A stretch of 64,000 bases of DNA, taken from NCBI GenBank assembly GCA_027023025.1, contig JALVXB010000017.1, positions 1-64,000 of the forward strand. Direction: 5' to 3'. Shown here one piece after another: positions 35,521 through 43,347 of the stretch. Position 1 is the stretch's first letter; each line of letters begins with the position of its first letter. This DNA is from Caldisericaceae bacterium (GTDB taxonomy: Bacteria; Caldisericota; Caldisericia; Caldisericales; Caldisericaceae). Position numbers and translations under genes: made by a program. A model generated the notes under the pieces. The model made no database searches and was not told the DNA's origin. It was given only the letters and a program-made list of their open reading frames with translations.

Positions 35521-36326
35521 TAATAATTTTTTAGAAAATTGTATATTCTTTCAAAATCTTCGAGATTTAAAGTTTCTGCCCTTCTTGAAAAATCTATCTT
35601 TGCTTCTTTTAAGGACTTAATTACAGTTTCTTTCTCAAATGCGGAAGATAAAGAATTTACTATTTGTTTACGCCTTTTACTGAACGCAGCCCTCACTACT
35701 TTGAAAAAAAGTTCTCTATCAATGCTTTCTTTAACGGTTTTTTGTTCTAATTCTATAAGTGAAGAGCTCACTTTTGGCTTTGGGTAAAAAAAGTGGGGAG
35801 GGAATGTTTTTAAGAAGTGTTTTTTAAAAAAGAAGTCTACGAATACGGTTATGGCACCGTACTCCTTTGTGCCTGGAGGCGAGAGGAGCCGCCGTGCAAA
35901 TTCCTTTTGCAATAGCAGGATGGAGCGTTTAATTCTCTTACTTTTCGTAATCTTTACGATAAGGTCTGTCGTTATATTATAAGGAATATTTCCGAAAAGT
36001 TCTTCTGCTTCAAATGCATCAAAATTTACTTTTAATGCGTCTTCAAAAACTACTTCTATATTTGTGTTTTGGATCTCTTTGTAGTATTCTGTAAAGCGCC
36101 TATCTTTTTCGATTGCAATTATTTTTTTTGCCTCTTTTGCGACGAGTCCTGTAAGAAACATAAATCCAGGGCCTATTTCTATGTATGTTTTAGACTTTTC
36201 TGGTGATATGCTGTTTCTGATAAAATAAAGGGCAGACTCCTTTATCAGGAAGTTCTGCCCCATCGTTTTTGAAGGAAAAATTCTATATTTCTTTATTAAT
36301 AACTTAACTCTTTTGGAAAGTTCCAT
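35517..36326 (-). CDS. rsmA: 16S rRNA dimethyladenosine transferase KsgA/RsmA
   Basis: 269 aa. SAM motif and Rossmann core: MGQNFLIKE, YIEIGPGFMFLTGLVA, IAIEKDRRF, GNIPYNITTDLIVKI (NIPY catalytic motif), and the C-terminal FSKRRKQIVNSL. It dimethylates two adenosines near the 3' end of 16S rRNA during 30S assembly. Overlaps the G5/3D gene by 31 bp; the same pair is adjacent in Bacillus (yabE, ksgA). Confidence 0.96.
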   Translation of the reverse strand: MELSKRVKLLIKKYRIFPSKTMGQNFLIKESALYFIRNSISPEKSKTYIEIGPGFMFLTGLVAKEAKKIIAIEKDRRFTEYYKEIQNTNIEVVFEDALKVNFDAFEAEELFGNIPYNITTDLIVKITKSKRIKRSILLLQKEFARRLLSPPGTKEYGAITVFVDFFFKKHFLKTFPPHFFYPKPKVSSSLIELEQKTVKESIDRELFFKVVRAAFSKRRKQIVNSLSSAFEKETVIKSLKEAKIDFSRRAETLNLEDFERIYNFLKNYY

Positions 36327-37264
36327 TTACCTGGGAGTATATAGACGGTAACCGTTCTCCTGCCCCAATTGTATGCGTCTTGGGTGGAGTAGAAAAATAC
36401 ATCTATTTTGTCGCCTTTTATCAAACTTCCTGTATCGCCTGCAATTGCATAGCCATATCCCTGAACATACATAAGCGTCCCCAAGGGGATTACTTTTGGG
36501 TCAACGGCGACAATGCCGAATCCACTTCTCATACCTGTGGCTGTTCTCCACGGATTTCCGTCTGTCTCTATTACTCTTGGAGAATATGCGGTTGCTACAA
36601 CTCTTAATTTCTTGATGTAGTGATAATTAAAGCGTGCTTTTCCTATCATGTATACGGCAGGTACAGATGGTGTTACGACTCTTTCTGAAATTTCTTTTTG
36701 TCCTAATTTTTTGCTTCCAAGATAGCTAACGAGGAATTTTTTCTCTAAAATACCGTTTATTCCCTTTCTGAATTTAATTACCCTGTTTTTTGCTAATTTG
36801 TCATTTTCCTGATAAATAGTTTTATACGGAATAACGATTTTTACTGTTTTAACAATTGTTCTATAAGTCTGTACTGTAATTTTATCACCATTTCCTACTG
36901 TGCTCGTTAAGGAGGGTTTTACTAAGTCTTTTGGTCCCAATTTAATTCCTGCGTCTTTTAGTATGTCTCCCACTCTCCGTTTAGTCGTGTTTAAAAGTAT
37001 TGGTTTACCGTTGATACTCAGTTGGATACTTATTGCTCTCACTACTCGTATTACTCTGCACGGTGTTTTATCCGTGCCAAGTACGATGTCATTTGCACTT
37101 ATAGGAATTCTTGCTTTTTCTACTACTTCTCTTGGTGTAAGCTTTTTAAAAGATATTACTGTGCGGATAGTTTTTCCGTCAACTACTGCATAAGAGTTTG
37201 CTACCAAGACAAATGCAAAGGAGAGCAGGAGGACGATACTGATAATTTTTACTGTTTTTTTCAT
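36296..37264 (-). CDS. YabE-like secreted protein with DUF348, G5 and 3D domains
   Basis: 322 aa. A signal or anchor segment (residues 1-27) is followed by two DUF348 (ubiquitin-like) repeats, seen as VDGKTIRTVISFKKLTPREVV and ISIQLSINGKPILLNTTKRRV. A G5 domain comes next (VKIVIPYKTIYQENDKL), then the C-terminal 3D domain with VVATAYSPR, VDPKVIPLGTLMYVQGYG and GDKIDVFF containing the three conserved Asp. This is the architecture of YabE and resuscitation-promoting-factor-like lytic transglycosylases, acting on peptidoglycan. It overlaps ksgA. Confidence 0.92.
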   Translation of the reverse strand: MKKTVKIISIVLLLSFAFVLVANSYAVVDGKTIRTVISFKKLTPREVVEKARIPISANDIVLGTDKTPCRVIRVVRAISIQLSINGKPILLNTTKRRVGDILKDAGIKLGPKDLVKPSLTSTVGNGDKITVQTYRTIVKTVKIVIPYKTIYQENDKLAKNRVIKFRKGINGILEKKFLVSYLGSKKLGQKEISERVVTPSVPAVYMIGKARFNYHYIKKLRVVATAYSPRVIETDGNPWRTATGMRSGFGIVAVDPKVIPLGTLMYVQGYGYAIAGDTGSLIKGDKIDVFFYSTQDAYNWGRRTVTVYILPGKWNFPKELSY

Positions 37265-37911
37265 TTTTTATGCCTCCTGTCTAATTTCTTTTCTATGTTT
37301 TTAAGTCTTTCGTTTATACTTTTTAAGAGTTGAATGACTTCACTTATTACATCTGTGTCAAAATCTGACAGACTAAATACCGGGCTGTCAGATATAGTGT
37401 CCGTTTGTTCTTCAATGTTATTGATCTGTTCAATTAATGAAAGCTTTCCTTTTGCTGCTACTTCTTTTTTTGAGGGGGTTCCGCTAAGCCGGGAAAGCAA
37501 GATCGTAGGGAAGAAGTAATACACGCTGTCTCTTTCTATCTCCAGGTTTAATGCTTCACAAAAACTAATTATAGATATTGGAGAGATCTGGAAGATGCTA
37601 CCTCCCGGAAGAACAAACAGCACGGCAAGTTTTTTGTTATACTTGCTTTTTCTATTTGCGAAGTCTATAACAGTTTTTTTCTTTATGCGTATACCTTCGC
37701 TCCATAAAATTTGCTTGGAGATATTTGGAAAAAATGTGCCAAAATTTTTATCAATACTTGGTGTATAGTGCACTAAGTATACAGAAAACTCTGTCTCTAA
37801 CAGTGCATCCTGCTTTCCAAGCACTGCCTTACTTATAATTTTTTCGTTGTACATTTTTTTAATTGTACGCTCTGCTTTTAACAATGCGCCTTTTATAGTT
37901 TTAACATTCAT
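37261..37911 (-). CDS. Orphan protein with C-terminal coiled coil
   Basis: 216 aa, no signal peptide or clear membrane helix. It has a mixed N-terminal domain (LLETEFSVYLVHYTP, YNKKLAVLFVLPGGSIFQISP) and a C-terminal acidic then coiled-coil stretch (LLKSINERLKNIEKKL). I do not recognise a family. AGGT lies 8 nt before the ATG. The stop overlaps the start of the G5/3D gene (4 bp), so they are translated together. Confidence 0.6.
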   Translation of the reverse strand: MNVKTIKGALLKAERTIKKMYNEKIISKAVLGKQDALLETEFSVYLVHYTPSIDKNFGTFFPNISKQILWSEGIRIKKKTVIDFANRKSKYNKKLAVLFVLPGGSIFQISPISIISFCEALNLEIERDSVYYFFPTILLSRLSGTPSKKEVAAKGKLSLIEQINNIEEQTDTISDSPVFSLSDFDTDVISEVIQLLKSINERLKNIEKKLDRRHKK

Positions 37912-38027
37912 AATGCGTTACCTAAATAAATAAAAAGCATAACTTTGATAGTTTATAGAAAATGAAAAATTATGCAAGTCTTTATACGGACCCTGTAATT
38001 ATTTGATTTTCTTAAATTTAAATGAAA

Positions 38028-39035
38028 TTATTTCGGCAGCGAGAGTGTTGAAACTGCGTCGAGCAGTAAATTACTTTGCTCCCCGTTTTTGTAGTGCAAA
38101 AGTCCTGCGATTGCTATCATTGCGGCGTTGTCTGTTGAAAAACCTTTTTCCGGGAAGTAAACAGGAATTTTAGATTGCTTATTAAATTTTCCCCTTAGTC
38201 TTTTATTTGCAGATACGCCTCCTACAACACCAATTGCTTTTACATTGAAATCTTTCGCTGCCTTTAGTGTTCGTTTTACGAGTATGTCGGTGAGTGCTTC
38301 TTCGTAACTTGCACAGATGTCGCCAAGGTGTGTTTTTACTTCGTCTTGATGCTTTTGCAAATAATAAACTCCTGCTGTTTTTAGCCCGCTAAAACTAAAT
38401 TCATACGGAGATTTTATAGAAAGACGAGGGAACTTATAAAAATGAGGATTACCTTTTTTGCCTAATTTTTGTATGATTGGGCCTCCTGGATAGTCGTAGC
38501 CTAAAGCCCGGGCAAATTTGTCCAATGCTTCCCCTGCAGCGTCGTCTCTTGTTTCCCCAATTACTTTATACTGTAAGTGGTTTTTTACCCAGACGAGCTC
38601 CGTGTGCCCCCCGGATACGATAAGGAATAGCATTGGAAAAGGTGGTGAACCTATCTTTAACGGTTTGTTATTTATGAATAAGGAATAAATATGTCCTTCT
38701 AAGTGATTAACACCAATTAAGGGAATACTCTTTGCAAACGAAATAGCTTTTGCCCCTTCTACTCCTACGATAAGTGAGCCTACGAGCCCGGGACCATAGG
38801 TAACGGATACGAGATTTATATTTGTTATATCTATGTTTGCAATGTTGAGTGCTTCCTGTATCACATATCCAATAAGTTCTGTGTGTTTGCGCGATGCAAT
38901 TTCCGGAACAATACCTCCAAAGTCTTTATAAAATTGTGTTTGTGACGAAAGGACATTACTTAGGACATTGCCGTTTTCGTCTATAACCGCTGCAGCAGTG
39001 TCGTCGCAGGATGTTTCAATACCCAGTATTTTCAT
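38028..39035 (-). CDS. tsaD: tRNA N6-adenosine threonylcarbamoyltransferase TsaD
   Basis: 335 aa ASKHA-fold enzyme. N-terminal ILGIETSCDDTAAAV, metal motif NHLEGHIYS (HXEXH), and VSGGHTELVW, DDAAGEALDKFARALG, GVVGGVSANKRLR. TsaD forms the t6A-synthesising complex with TsaB and TsaE, both encoded just upstream. Overlaps rimI by 20 bp. Confidence 0.97.
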   Translation of the reverse strand: MKILGIETSCDDTAAAVIDENGNVLSNVLSSQTQFYKDFGGIVPEIASRKHTELIGYVIQEALNIANIDITNINLVSVTYGPGLVGSLIVGVEGAKAISFAKSIPLIGVNHLEGHIYSLFINNKPLKIGSPPFPMLFLIVSGGHTELVWVKNHLQYKVIGETRDDAAGEALDKFARALGYDYPGGPIIQKLGKKGNPHFYKFPRLSIKSPYEFSFSGLKTAGVYYLQKHQDEVKTHLGDICASYEEALTDILVKRTLKAAKDFNVKAIGVVGGVSANKRLRGKFNKQSKIPVYFPEKGFSTDNAAMIAIAGLLHYKNGEQSNLLLDAVSTLSLPK

Positions 39036-39483
39036 TTATTACCTTCCTCATAATAAGTCCATCTTCTCCATTAGTATAGTACTTTTCTATTCGTCCGCTA
39101 ATGTAAAACCCAAACTTTTTGTACATTTTTTGTGCTATTGTGTTTGACTCTCTTACTTCGAGGTATACTTCCTTTTTGTGTAACTTCTTAGCAAGATCTA
39201 TTGCAAATTGCATGAGCTTGCTCCCTACTCCTTTTTTTCTGTAATCAGGGTGCACTGCAATGTTTACTATGTGCAATTTATCGTTTTCGTTCCATATGCC
39301 TAAAAATCCTATGTTTTTACGCATCCACTTTGCTACATAGTAATGTGCCTTACCGTCAAACAGATAATCAAGCACAAACATTTCTTTTGGCCACGGCATT
39401 TCGTAGCTGAGCGTTTCTATTTCGTACATTGAGTCAATATCTTTTGTCGTAGCTTTTGTAATCTTTACGGCTAATTCAATCAT
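39016..39483 (-). CDS. rimI: GNAT acetyltransferase RimI-like
   Basis: 155 aa GNAT fold with the acetyl-CoA motif VHPDYRKKGVGSKLM and the C-terminal VRESNTIAQKMYKKFGF. RimI acetylates the N-terminal alanine of ribosomal protein S18; here it sits between tsaB and tsaD, as in many Firmicutes. It overlaps both neighbours. Confidence 0.9.
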   Translation of the reverse strand: MIELAVKITKATTKDIDSMYEIETLSYEMPWPKEMFVLDYLFDGKAHYYVAKWMRKNIGFLGIWNENDKLHIVNIAVHPDYRKKGVGSKLMQFAIDLAKKLHKKEVYLEVRESNTIAQKMYKKFGFYISGRIEKYYTNGEDGLIMRKVINENTGY

Positions 39484-40103
39484 TTTCTTTTCCTGAAAAT
39501 TAGATCTGTGCTTCTTAAATATACAGGTGATAATGAAAGTGGGTCCTTTATTATTTTTCCTGATTTAATCTTTTCATGTGACATTTGTAGAAATGAATTA
39601 TTAGAAGGAGAAATAAAATGAATATTTTTAATATTGAGTTTTTCTATCATTTTGCTTTTGGGTGCATATATGGATAGATCATCTTTTATCTCTTCAGGAA
39701 AGATACACGAGTCTTTAGAAGTTCTTTTACCATTTTGAAACTTTGCTGCAAATATTTGTCCTCTTCCTGCAGGAAGTATTGCCCAGCCTTCGTTAATTTT
39801 AGAACCTATAATGTCGAGGCTGTTTATCGTTACGAGGGGAATATTTAGAAAGTGCGCGATAATTTTTGCTTCAACCACGCCTATTCTCGTCCCTGTAAAA
39901 CTGCCTGGTCCGTTTACGACTGAAATTGCTTCAATGTCGTTCGTGCTTAGACGAAATGCAGTGAAAAACTCGTTTATTAAAAATAGGATATTATTAGGAT
40001 ATCGTGACGGAGGATTTTCTTTTATTGAGAAAAGTGCTTCATCGTTGCTTCCAAAAACAATTTGTATAGGCGTGAATGCGTTGTTTATTCCTAAAATGTT
40101 CAT
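39480..40103 (-). CDS. tsaB: t6A biosynthesis scaffold TsaB
   Basis: 207 aa. N-terminal ASKHA half resembling TsaD (MNILGINNAFTPIQI) with the hallmark VNGPGSFTGTRIGVVEAK. It lacks the metal-binding motif, as expected. TsaB dimerises with TsaD to make t6A at position 37 of ANN-decoding tRNAs. Overlaps rimI and tsaE by 4 bp each. Confidence 0.95.
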   Translation of the reverse strand: MNILGINNAFTPIQIVFGSNDEALFSIKENPPSRYPNNILFLINEFFTAFRLSTNDIEAISVVNGPGSFTGTRIGVVEAKIIAHFLNIPLVTINSLDIIGSKINEGWAILPAGRGQIFAAKFQNGKRTSKDSCIFPEEIKDDLSIYAPKSKMIEKLNIKNIHFISPSNNSFLQMSHEKIKSGKIIKDPLSLSPVYLRSTDLIFRKRK

Positions 40104-40525
40104 TCAGTATACTCCTCTAACACAATTTCTCGTTTGTTTTCGCCAACTTTTTTTATTTGCACCTTTAGATCTGGCGTAATCAAACCTTCTGCTTTTTCTG
40201 CCCACTCTATTGCTATTATTCCGTTTTTTTCGAGATAGTCAAAAAATCCTAATTCGTCTAATTCGTCAGTGTTATTTATTCGGTACAAGTCAAAGTGGTA
40301 CAACGGAGTTTCTGAATGATATTCTCTAACGAAAATAAATGTTGGACTTTCGACTTCCTTTTGAATTCCGAGTTTCCGTGCCAATCCTTTTACGAATACT
40401 GTTTTTCCAGCACCAAGCTCACCTGATAGAAAAATTACGATTGTCTTTTTATCAAGGTATTTTTCTATAATTTTGCCAGCCACTTGTTTTGTTTCTTCGT
40501 CGTTTTTGGTTATATATTTCTTCAT
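40100..40525 (-). CDS. tsaE: t6A biosynthesis ATPase TsaE
   Basis: 141 aa. Walker A is SGELGAGKT near residues 36-44, followed by ESPTFIFVREY, YHFDLYRINN and the tryptophan-containing IAIEWAEKAEG. TsaE regulates the TsaBD complex by ATP hydrolysis. There is no Shine-Dalgarno; the -10 box of its promoter ends 9 nt before the ATG, so the message should have almost no leader. First gene of tsaE-tsaB-rimI-tsaD. Confidence 0.96.
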   Translation of the reverse strand: MKKYITKNDEETKQVAGKIIEKYLDKKTIVIFLSGELGAGKTVFVKGLARKLGIQKEVESPTFIFVREYHSETPLYHFDLYRINNTDELDELGFFDYLEKNGIIAIEWAEKAEGLITPDLKVQIKKVGENKREIVLEEYTE

Positions 40526-40534
40526 ATCAGTTGT

Positions 40535-40563
40535 ATTTTAACTGAATGGAGCAATGTTGTCAA
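40535..40563 (-). promoter_or_regulatory. Promoter of the tsa operon, nearly leaderless
   Basis: On the minus strand TTGACA (40563-40558), 17-bp spacer, TAAAAT (40540-40535), then 9 nt to the tsaE ATG. The predicted start gives a leader of about 0-3 nt. Confidence 0.65.
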
Positions 40564-40623
40564 TTATACGCTAGGTTTAGAAGTAAGGGTCTTTATTAAA
40601 AAGGATAGCCGTATTCCTGATAG

Positions 40624-40660
40624 TTGAAAATTTTGTATTAGTTTGTATACTAAATACAAA
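40624..40660 (+). promoter_or_regulatory. Promoter with overlapping inverted repeat before a lipoprotein gene
   Basis: TTGAAA (40624-40629), 16-bp spacer, TATACT (40646-40651). A perfect inverted repeat TTTGTAT-ACTAA-ATACAAA (40642-40660) covers the -10 box and predicted start, so a repressor could block it; the repressor is unknown. Confidence 0.55.
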
Positions 40661-40684
40661 TATAAAATTAAGGGGGATGAGGCA

Positions 40685-41176
40685 ATGAAGAAAATTCTAT
40701 CCTTGATCGTCGTATCAATATTTATCACCGTTTTGCTCAGCGGTTGCAGTGGTGTCACGACAAGCAGTAATGTGCAAGTCGGTCTTCAGATGAATCGTTT
40801 TGCTTACTGCTCTTCCGTAAATGGTGATAGAGATTATATTGAGAAGACAGATAAAACTTTTGCTCCAGGAGAAACATTCTACATTTATTTTGAGGTTACT
40901 GGACTAAAGTACAAGAAAGACGGGAATCAGGTCGTATATCATCCTGTCGTTAGTGTAGAAATTACAGATGCAGATGGGAATATAGTAATTCCAGAAACTA
41001 CAGTAATTGATAAAGAAATACGAGGTAGTCATCCTGCACAATATCTTTATTTCCCGTTAAATGTTACTATGCCTTCAGATGCAAAGAACGGAAAATACAC
41101 GACCATCATAAAGGTTAAAGATGCATTAGGGAGTGGGCACATTACTTCTCGTACGCAATTCTTATTAAAGGGATAG
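40685..41176 (+). CDS. Small lipoprotein with a beta-sandwich-like domain
   Basis: 163 aa from ATG 40685, preceded by GGGGGATGAGG. A signal peptide with lipobox LSGC puts the lipidated cysteine near residue 19. The mature part reads like an Ig-type or BsuPI-like sandwich (FAPGETFYIYFEVTGL, PVVSVEITDADGNIV, PLNVTMPSDAKNGKYTTIIKV). No family is assigned with confidence. A terminator follows. It stands alone between the divergent tsa operon and the ferritin-VIT1 gene. Confidence 0.75.
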   Translation: MKKILSLIVVSIFITVLLSGCSGVTTSSNVQVGLQMNRFAYCSSVNGDRDYIEKTDKTFAPGETFYIYFEVTGLKYKKDGNQVVYHPVVSVEITDADGNIVIPETTVIDKEIRGSHPAQYLYFPLNVTMPSDAKNGKYTTIIKVKDALGSGHITSRTQFLLKG

Positions 41177-41220
41177 AATATTTTTCTAAACTTTGAATGT
41201 AATTTTTCGAGGTTCTTCTC

Positions 41221-41250
41221 AGGGGGGCTATAAATTGCCCCTTTCTTTTT
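41221..41250 (+). terminator. Intrinsic terminator of the lipoprotein gene
   Basis: GGGGC (41224-41228), loop TATAAATT, GCCCC (41237-41241), then TTTCTTTTT. Confidence 0.85.
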
Positions 41251-41356
41251 AACTTTTAGTTTTTCATTTCTGTCGTAAAATTTTAGTAGTATTTGTCTGT
41301 GCTTTAATTTTTCTTGTTTCAGAGAATTTTGTATAATACTAAAAGGAGGACACACA

Positions 41357-42220
41357 ATGGCTGAAAACACAAAACAGATGATATTAGAATTCCAAAGGAA
41401 CGAGATTACTGAACACCTTATATATAAATATCTTTCAAGAAGAACAAAAGGTAAAAATAAAAAAATATTAGAAAAAATTGGCCAGGATGAATTAAGGCAT
41501 TACGAGGAATGGAAAAAGTATACTGATGAGGATGTGGAGCCAGATAAATTCAAAATATGGAAGTTTGTTTTTCTTTCAAAAGTATTCGGTATTACATTTG
41601 CTATAAAGCTAATGGAAAATGGTGAAAAAGTGGCTGAAACAACCTATAAGTTGATCGTATCCGAATTTCCTGAATCAAGAGAAATACTTAACGACGAGGA
41701 AATTCACGAAAATATGCTCGTAAATATGATTAAAGAGGAAAAGGTTGGATACATTAGTTCAATGGTATTGGGTTTAAACGATGCGCTCGTTGAGATTACT
41801 GGAACACTTGCAGGACTTACTTTCGCTTTAAGAAATGCAACTACCATAGGTGTTGCAGGGCTTATTACTGGATCGGCTGCCTCCCTTTCTATGGCTGCGT
41901 CAGAATACCTTTCTCAGAGAGCAGAAAACGGTAATAGAAGTCCTTTAAAAGCTTCACTGTATACTTTCGTTGCTTATTTAATAGTGGTTTTTGTTCTCGT
42001 TATTCCATATTTTCTTTTTCATTACTATCTTTCTGCATTTTTCTTATCTATTTCTATGGGAGTAGTCGTTATTGCTGCTTTCTCAGTTTTTGTGTCTGTA
42101 GTTCAGGAAAGAACATTTAAAGGGAGTTTTTTTGAAATGCTTTTTATTACTATTTCTGTTGGTATTATTTCCTTTTTAATAGGCATAGCTGCAAGAAGAG
42201 TTTTCCACATTGAGGTATAG
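41357..42220 (+). CDS. Ferritin-like/VIT1 fusion iron or manganese transporter
   Basis: 287 aa. A rubrerythrin-type di-iron domain (about 1-130) has ligand candidates FQRNEITEH, GQDELRHYEEW and NDEEIHENML. It is followed by a VIT1/CCC1 membrane domain with MVLGLNDALVEITGTLAGLTF and SAASLSMAASEYLS and five helices. Such fusions (MbfA-like) export or store ferrous iron or manganese. AAGGAGG precedes the ATG. It is followed by the MscS-like gene after 3 bp. Confidence 0.88.
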   Translation: MAENTKQMILEFQRNEITEHLIYKYLSRRTKGKNKKILEKIGQDELRHYEEWKKYTDEDVEPDKFKIWKFVFLSKVFGITFAIKLMENGEKVAETTYKLIVSEFPESREILNDEEIHENMLVNMIKEEKVGYISSMVLGLNDALVEITGTLAGLTFALRNATTIGVAGLITGSAASLSMAASEYLSQRAENGNRSPLKASLYTFVAYLIVVFVLVIPYFLFHYYLSAFFLSISMGVVVIAAFSVFVSVVQERTFKGSFFEMLFITISVGIISFLIGIAARRVFHIEV

Positions 42221-42223
42221 ACT

Positions 42224-43306
42224 ATGAGAGAAATTGTTGGTGCATATCTTGGATACATACACTCTTCTGGAATTTTTGCTAAGGTATTAGCTGCGATTAT
42301 TTCTTTTTTCGTTACGGCTTTACTGATAAAGTTGTTTTTATACTTTACTGCCAAGAAGTGGTCGAGATACGCTAAAAAGACGAAGAATGTAATCGATGAC
42401 CTGGTTGTATTTCTTATAGGTAAAAGTGCTACTTTCTTGTATGTATTTGCTATTTATGTCGGATTGTATCAAATACGCCTTCCCAGTAAAGTCGAGCGCT
42501 TAGTGGTTGTTTCTTTGAAGTTGCTTATATCTATTTATGTCACTTACATTGTTGTAGTGTTAATCGATTGGTTTATGGAAGGCGTACTAAGTAAAAGCCA
42601 ATCAAAACTTAAAACCCGTTCTTTGAAAGGGGCTATTGTTATAGCAAAATTAGTCGTATATTCATTTGGTGTGGTATTAATTCTAAATAATCTTGGTATC
42701 GATGTCACAGCGCTTATTACGGGTCTGGGTATTACAGGTATCGCAGTCGCACTTGCTGCACAAAAAATTCTGGGAGATTTGTTCAACTACTTTACAATCG
42801 TATTAGACAAGCCTTTTGAGGAAGGTGACTTTATCGTATTTGGTGACTTTGCAGGAACGGTAGAGCACATAGGGCTTAAGTCGACGCGAATTAGAAGCCT
42901 TAGTGGTGAGGAAATCGTAGTCTCTAATACAAATCTTATAGACGAAAAAATACAAAACTTTAAGAGAATGAAGACGAGAAGAGTCGTATTTAAGTTTGGT
43001 GTCATTTATGAAACTCCTCTGGAGAAGTTAAGGAAAATCCCGGAGATTGTAAAAAAGGTAATCCAATCAATAGATGGTACGACATTTGATAGGTGTCACT
43101 TTGTAAACTTTGGGGATTTTAGCCTTGACTTTGAAGCAGTTTATTATGTGAACGACAGTGATTACTTGCACTATATGAACATCCACCAGTCTATAAATTT
43201 AGGTATTGCAGAACAGTTTAAGAAGGAAGGCATTTCGTTTGCGTATCCTACTCAGGTAGTTTATCTCAACGATAATTCTGTTAAGCAGGATAGTGCTAAG
43301 AAGTAA
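42224..43306 (+). CDS. MscS-family mechanosensitive channel
   Basis: 360 aa. Three or four N-terminal helices lead to the pore helix and beta domain with GITGIAVALAAQKILGD and KPFEEGDFI, followed by the C-terminal cytoplasmic region (VVFKFGVIYETPLEKLRKIP). The glycine/alanine-packed TM3 and PFEEGD are diagnostic. It releases solutes upon osmotic downshock. Starts 4 bp after the VIT1 gene, so they are probably cotranscribed. Confidence 0.92.
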   Translation: MREIVGAYLGYIHSSGIFAKVLAAIISFFVTALLIKLFLYFTAKKWSRYAKKTKNVIDDLVVFLIGKSATFLYVFAIYVGLYQIRLPSKVERLVVVSLKLLISIYVTYIVVVLIDWFMEGVLSKSQSKLKTRSLKGAIVIAKLVVYSFGVVLILNNLGIDVTALITGLGITGIAVALAAQKILGDLFNYFTIVLDKPFEEGDFIVFGDFAGTVEHIGLKSTRIRSLSGEEIVVSNTNLIDEKIQNFKRMKTRRVVFKFGVIYETPLEKLRKIPEIVKKVIQSIDGTTFDRCHFVNFGDFSLDFEAVYYVNDSDYLHYMNIHQSINLGIAEQFKKEGISFAYPTQVVYLNDNSVKQDSAKK

Positions 43307-43313
43307 ATTCTAA

Positions 43314-43341
43314 TTGAGTTTTTTGTTAAATCTTTTATAAT
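43314..43341 (+). promoter_or_regulatory. Promoter of dnaX, leaderless geometry
   Basis: TTGAGT (43314-43319), 16-bp spacer, TATAAT (43336-43341), then 6 nt (TAAAAC) to the ATG at 43348. Transcription starting 7 nt after the -10 box would begin at the A of the start codon. Confidence 0.6.
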
Positions 43342-43347
43342 TAAAAC

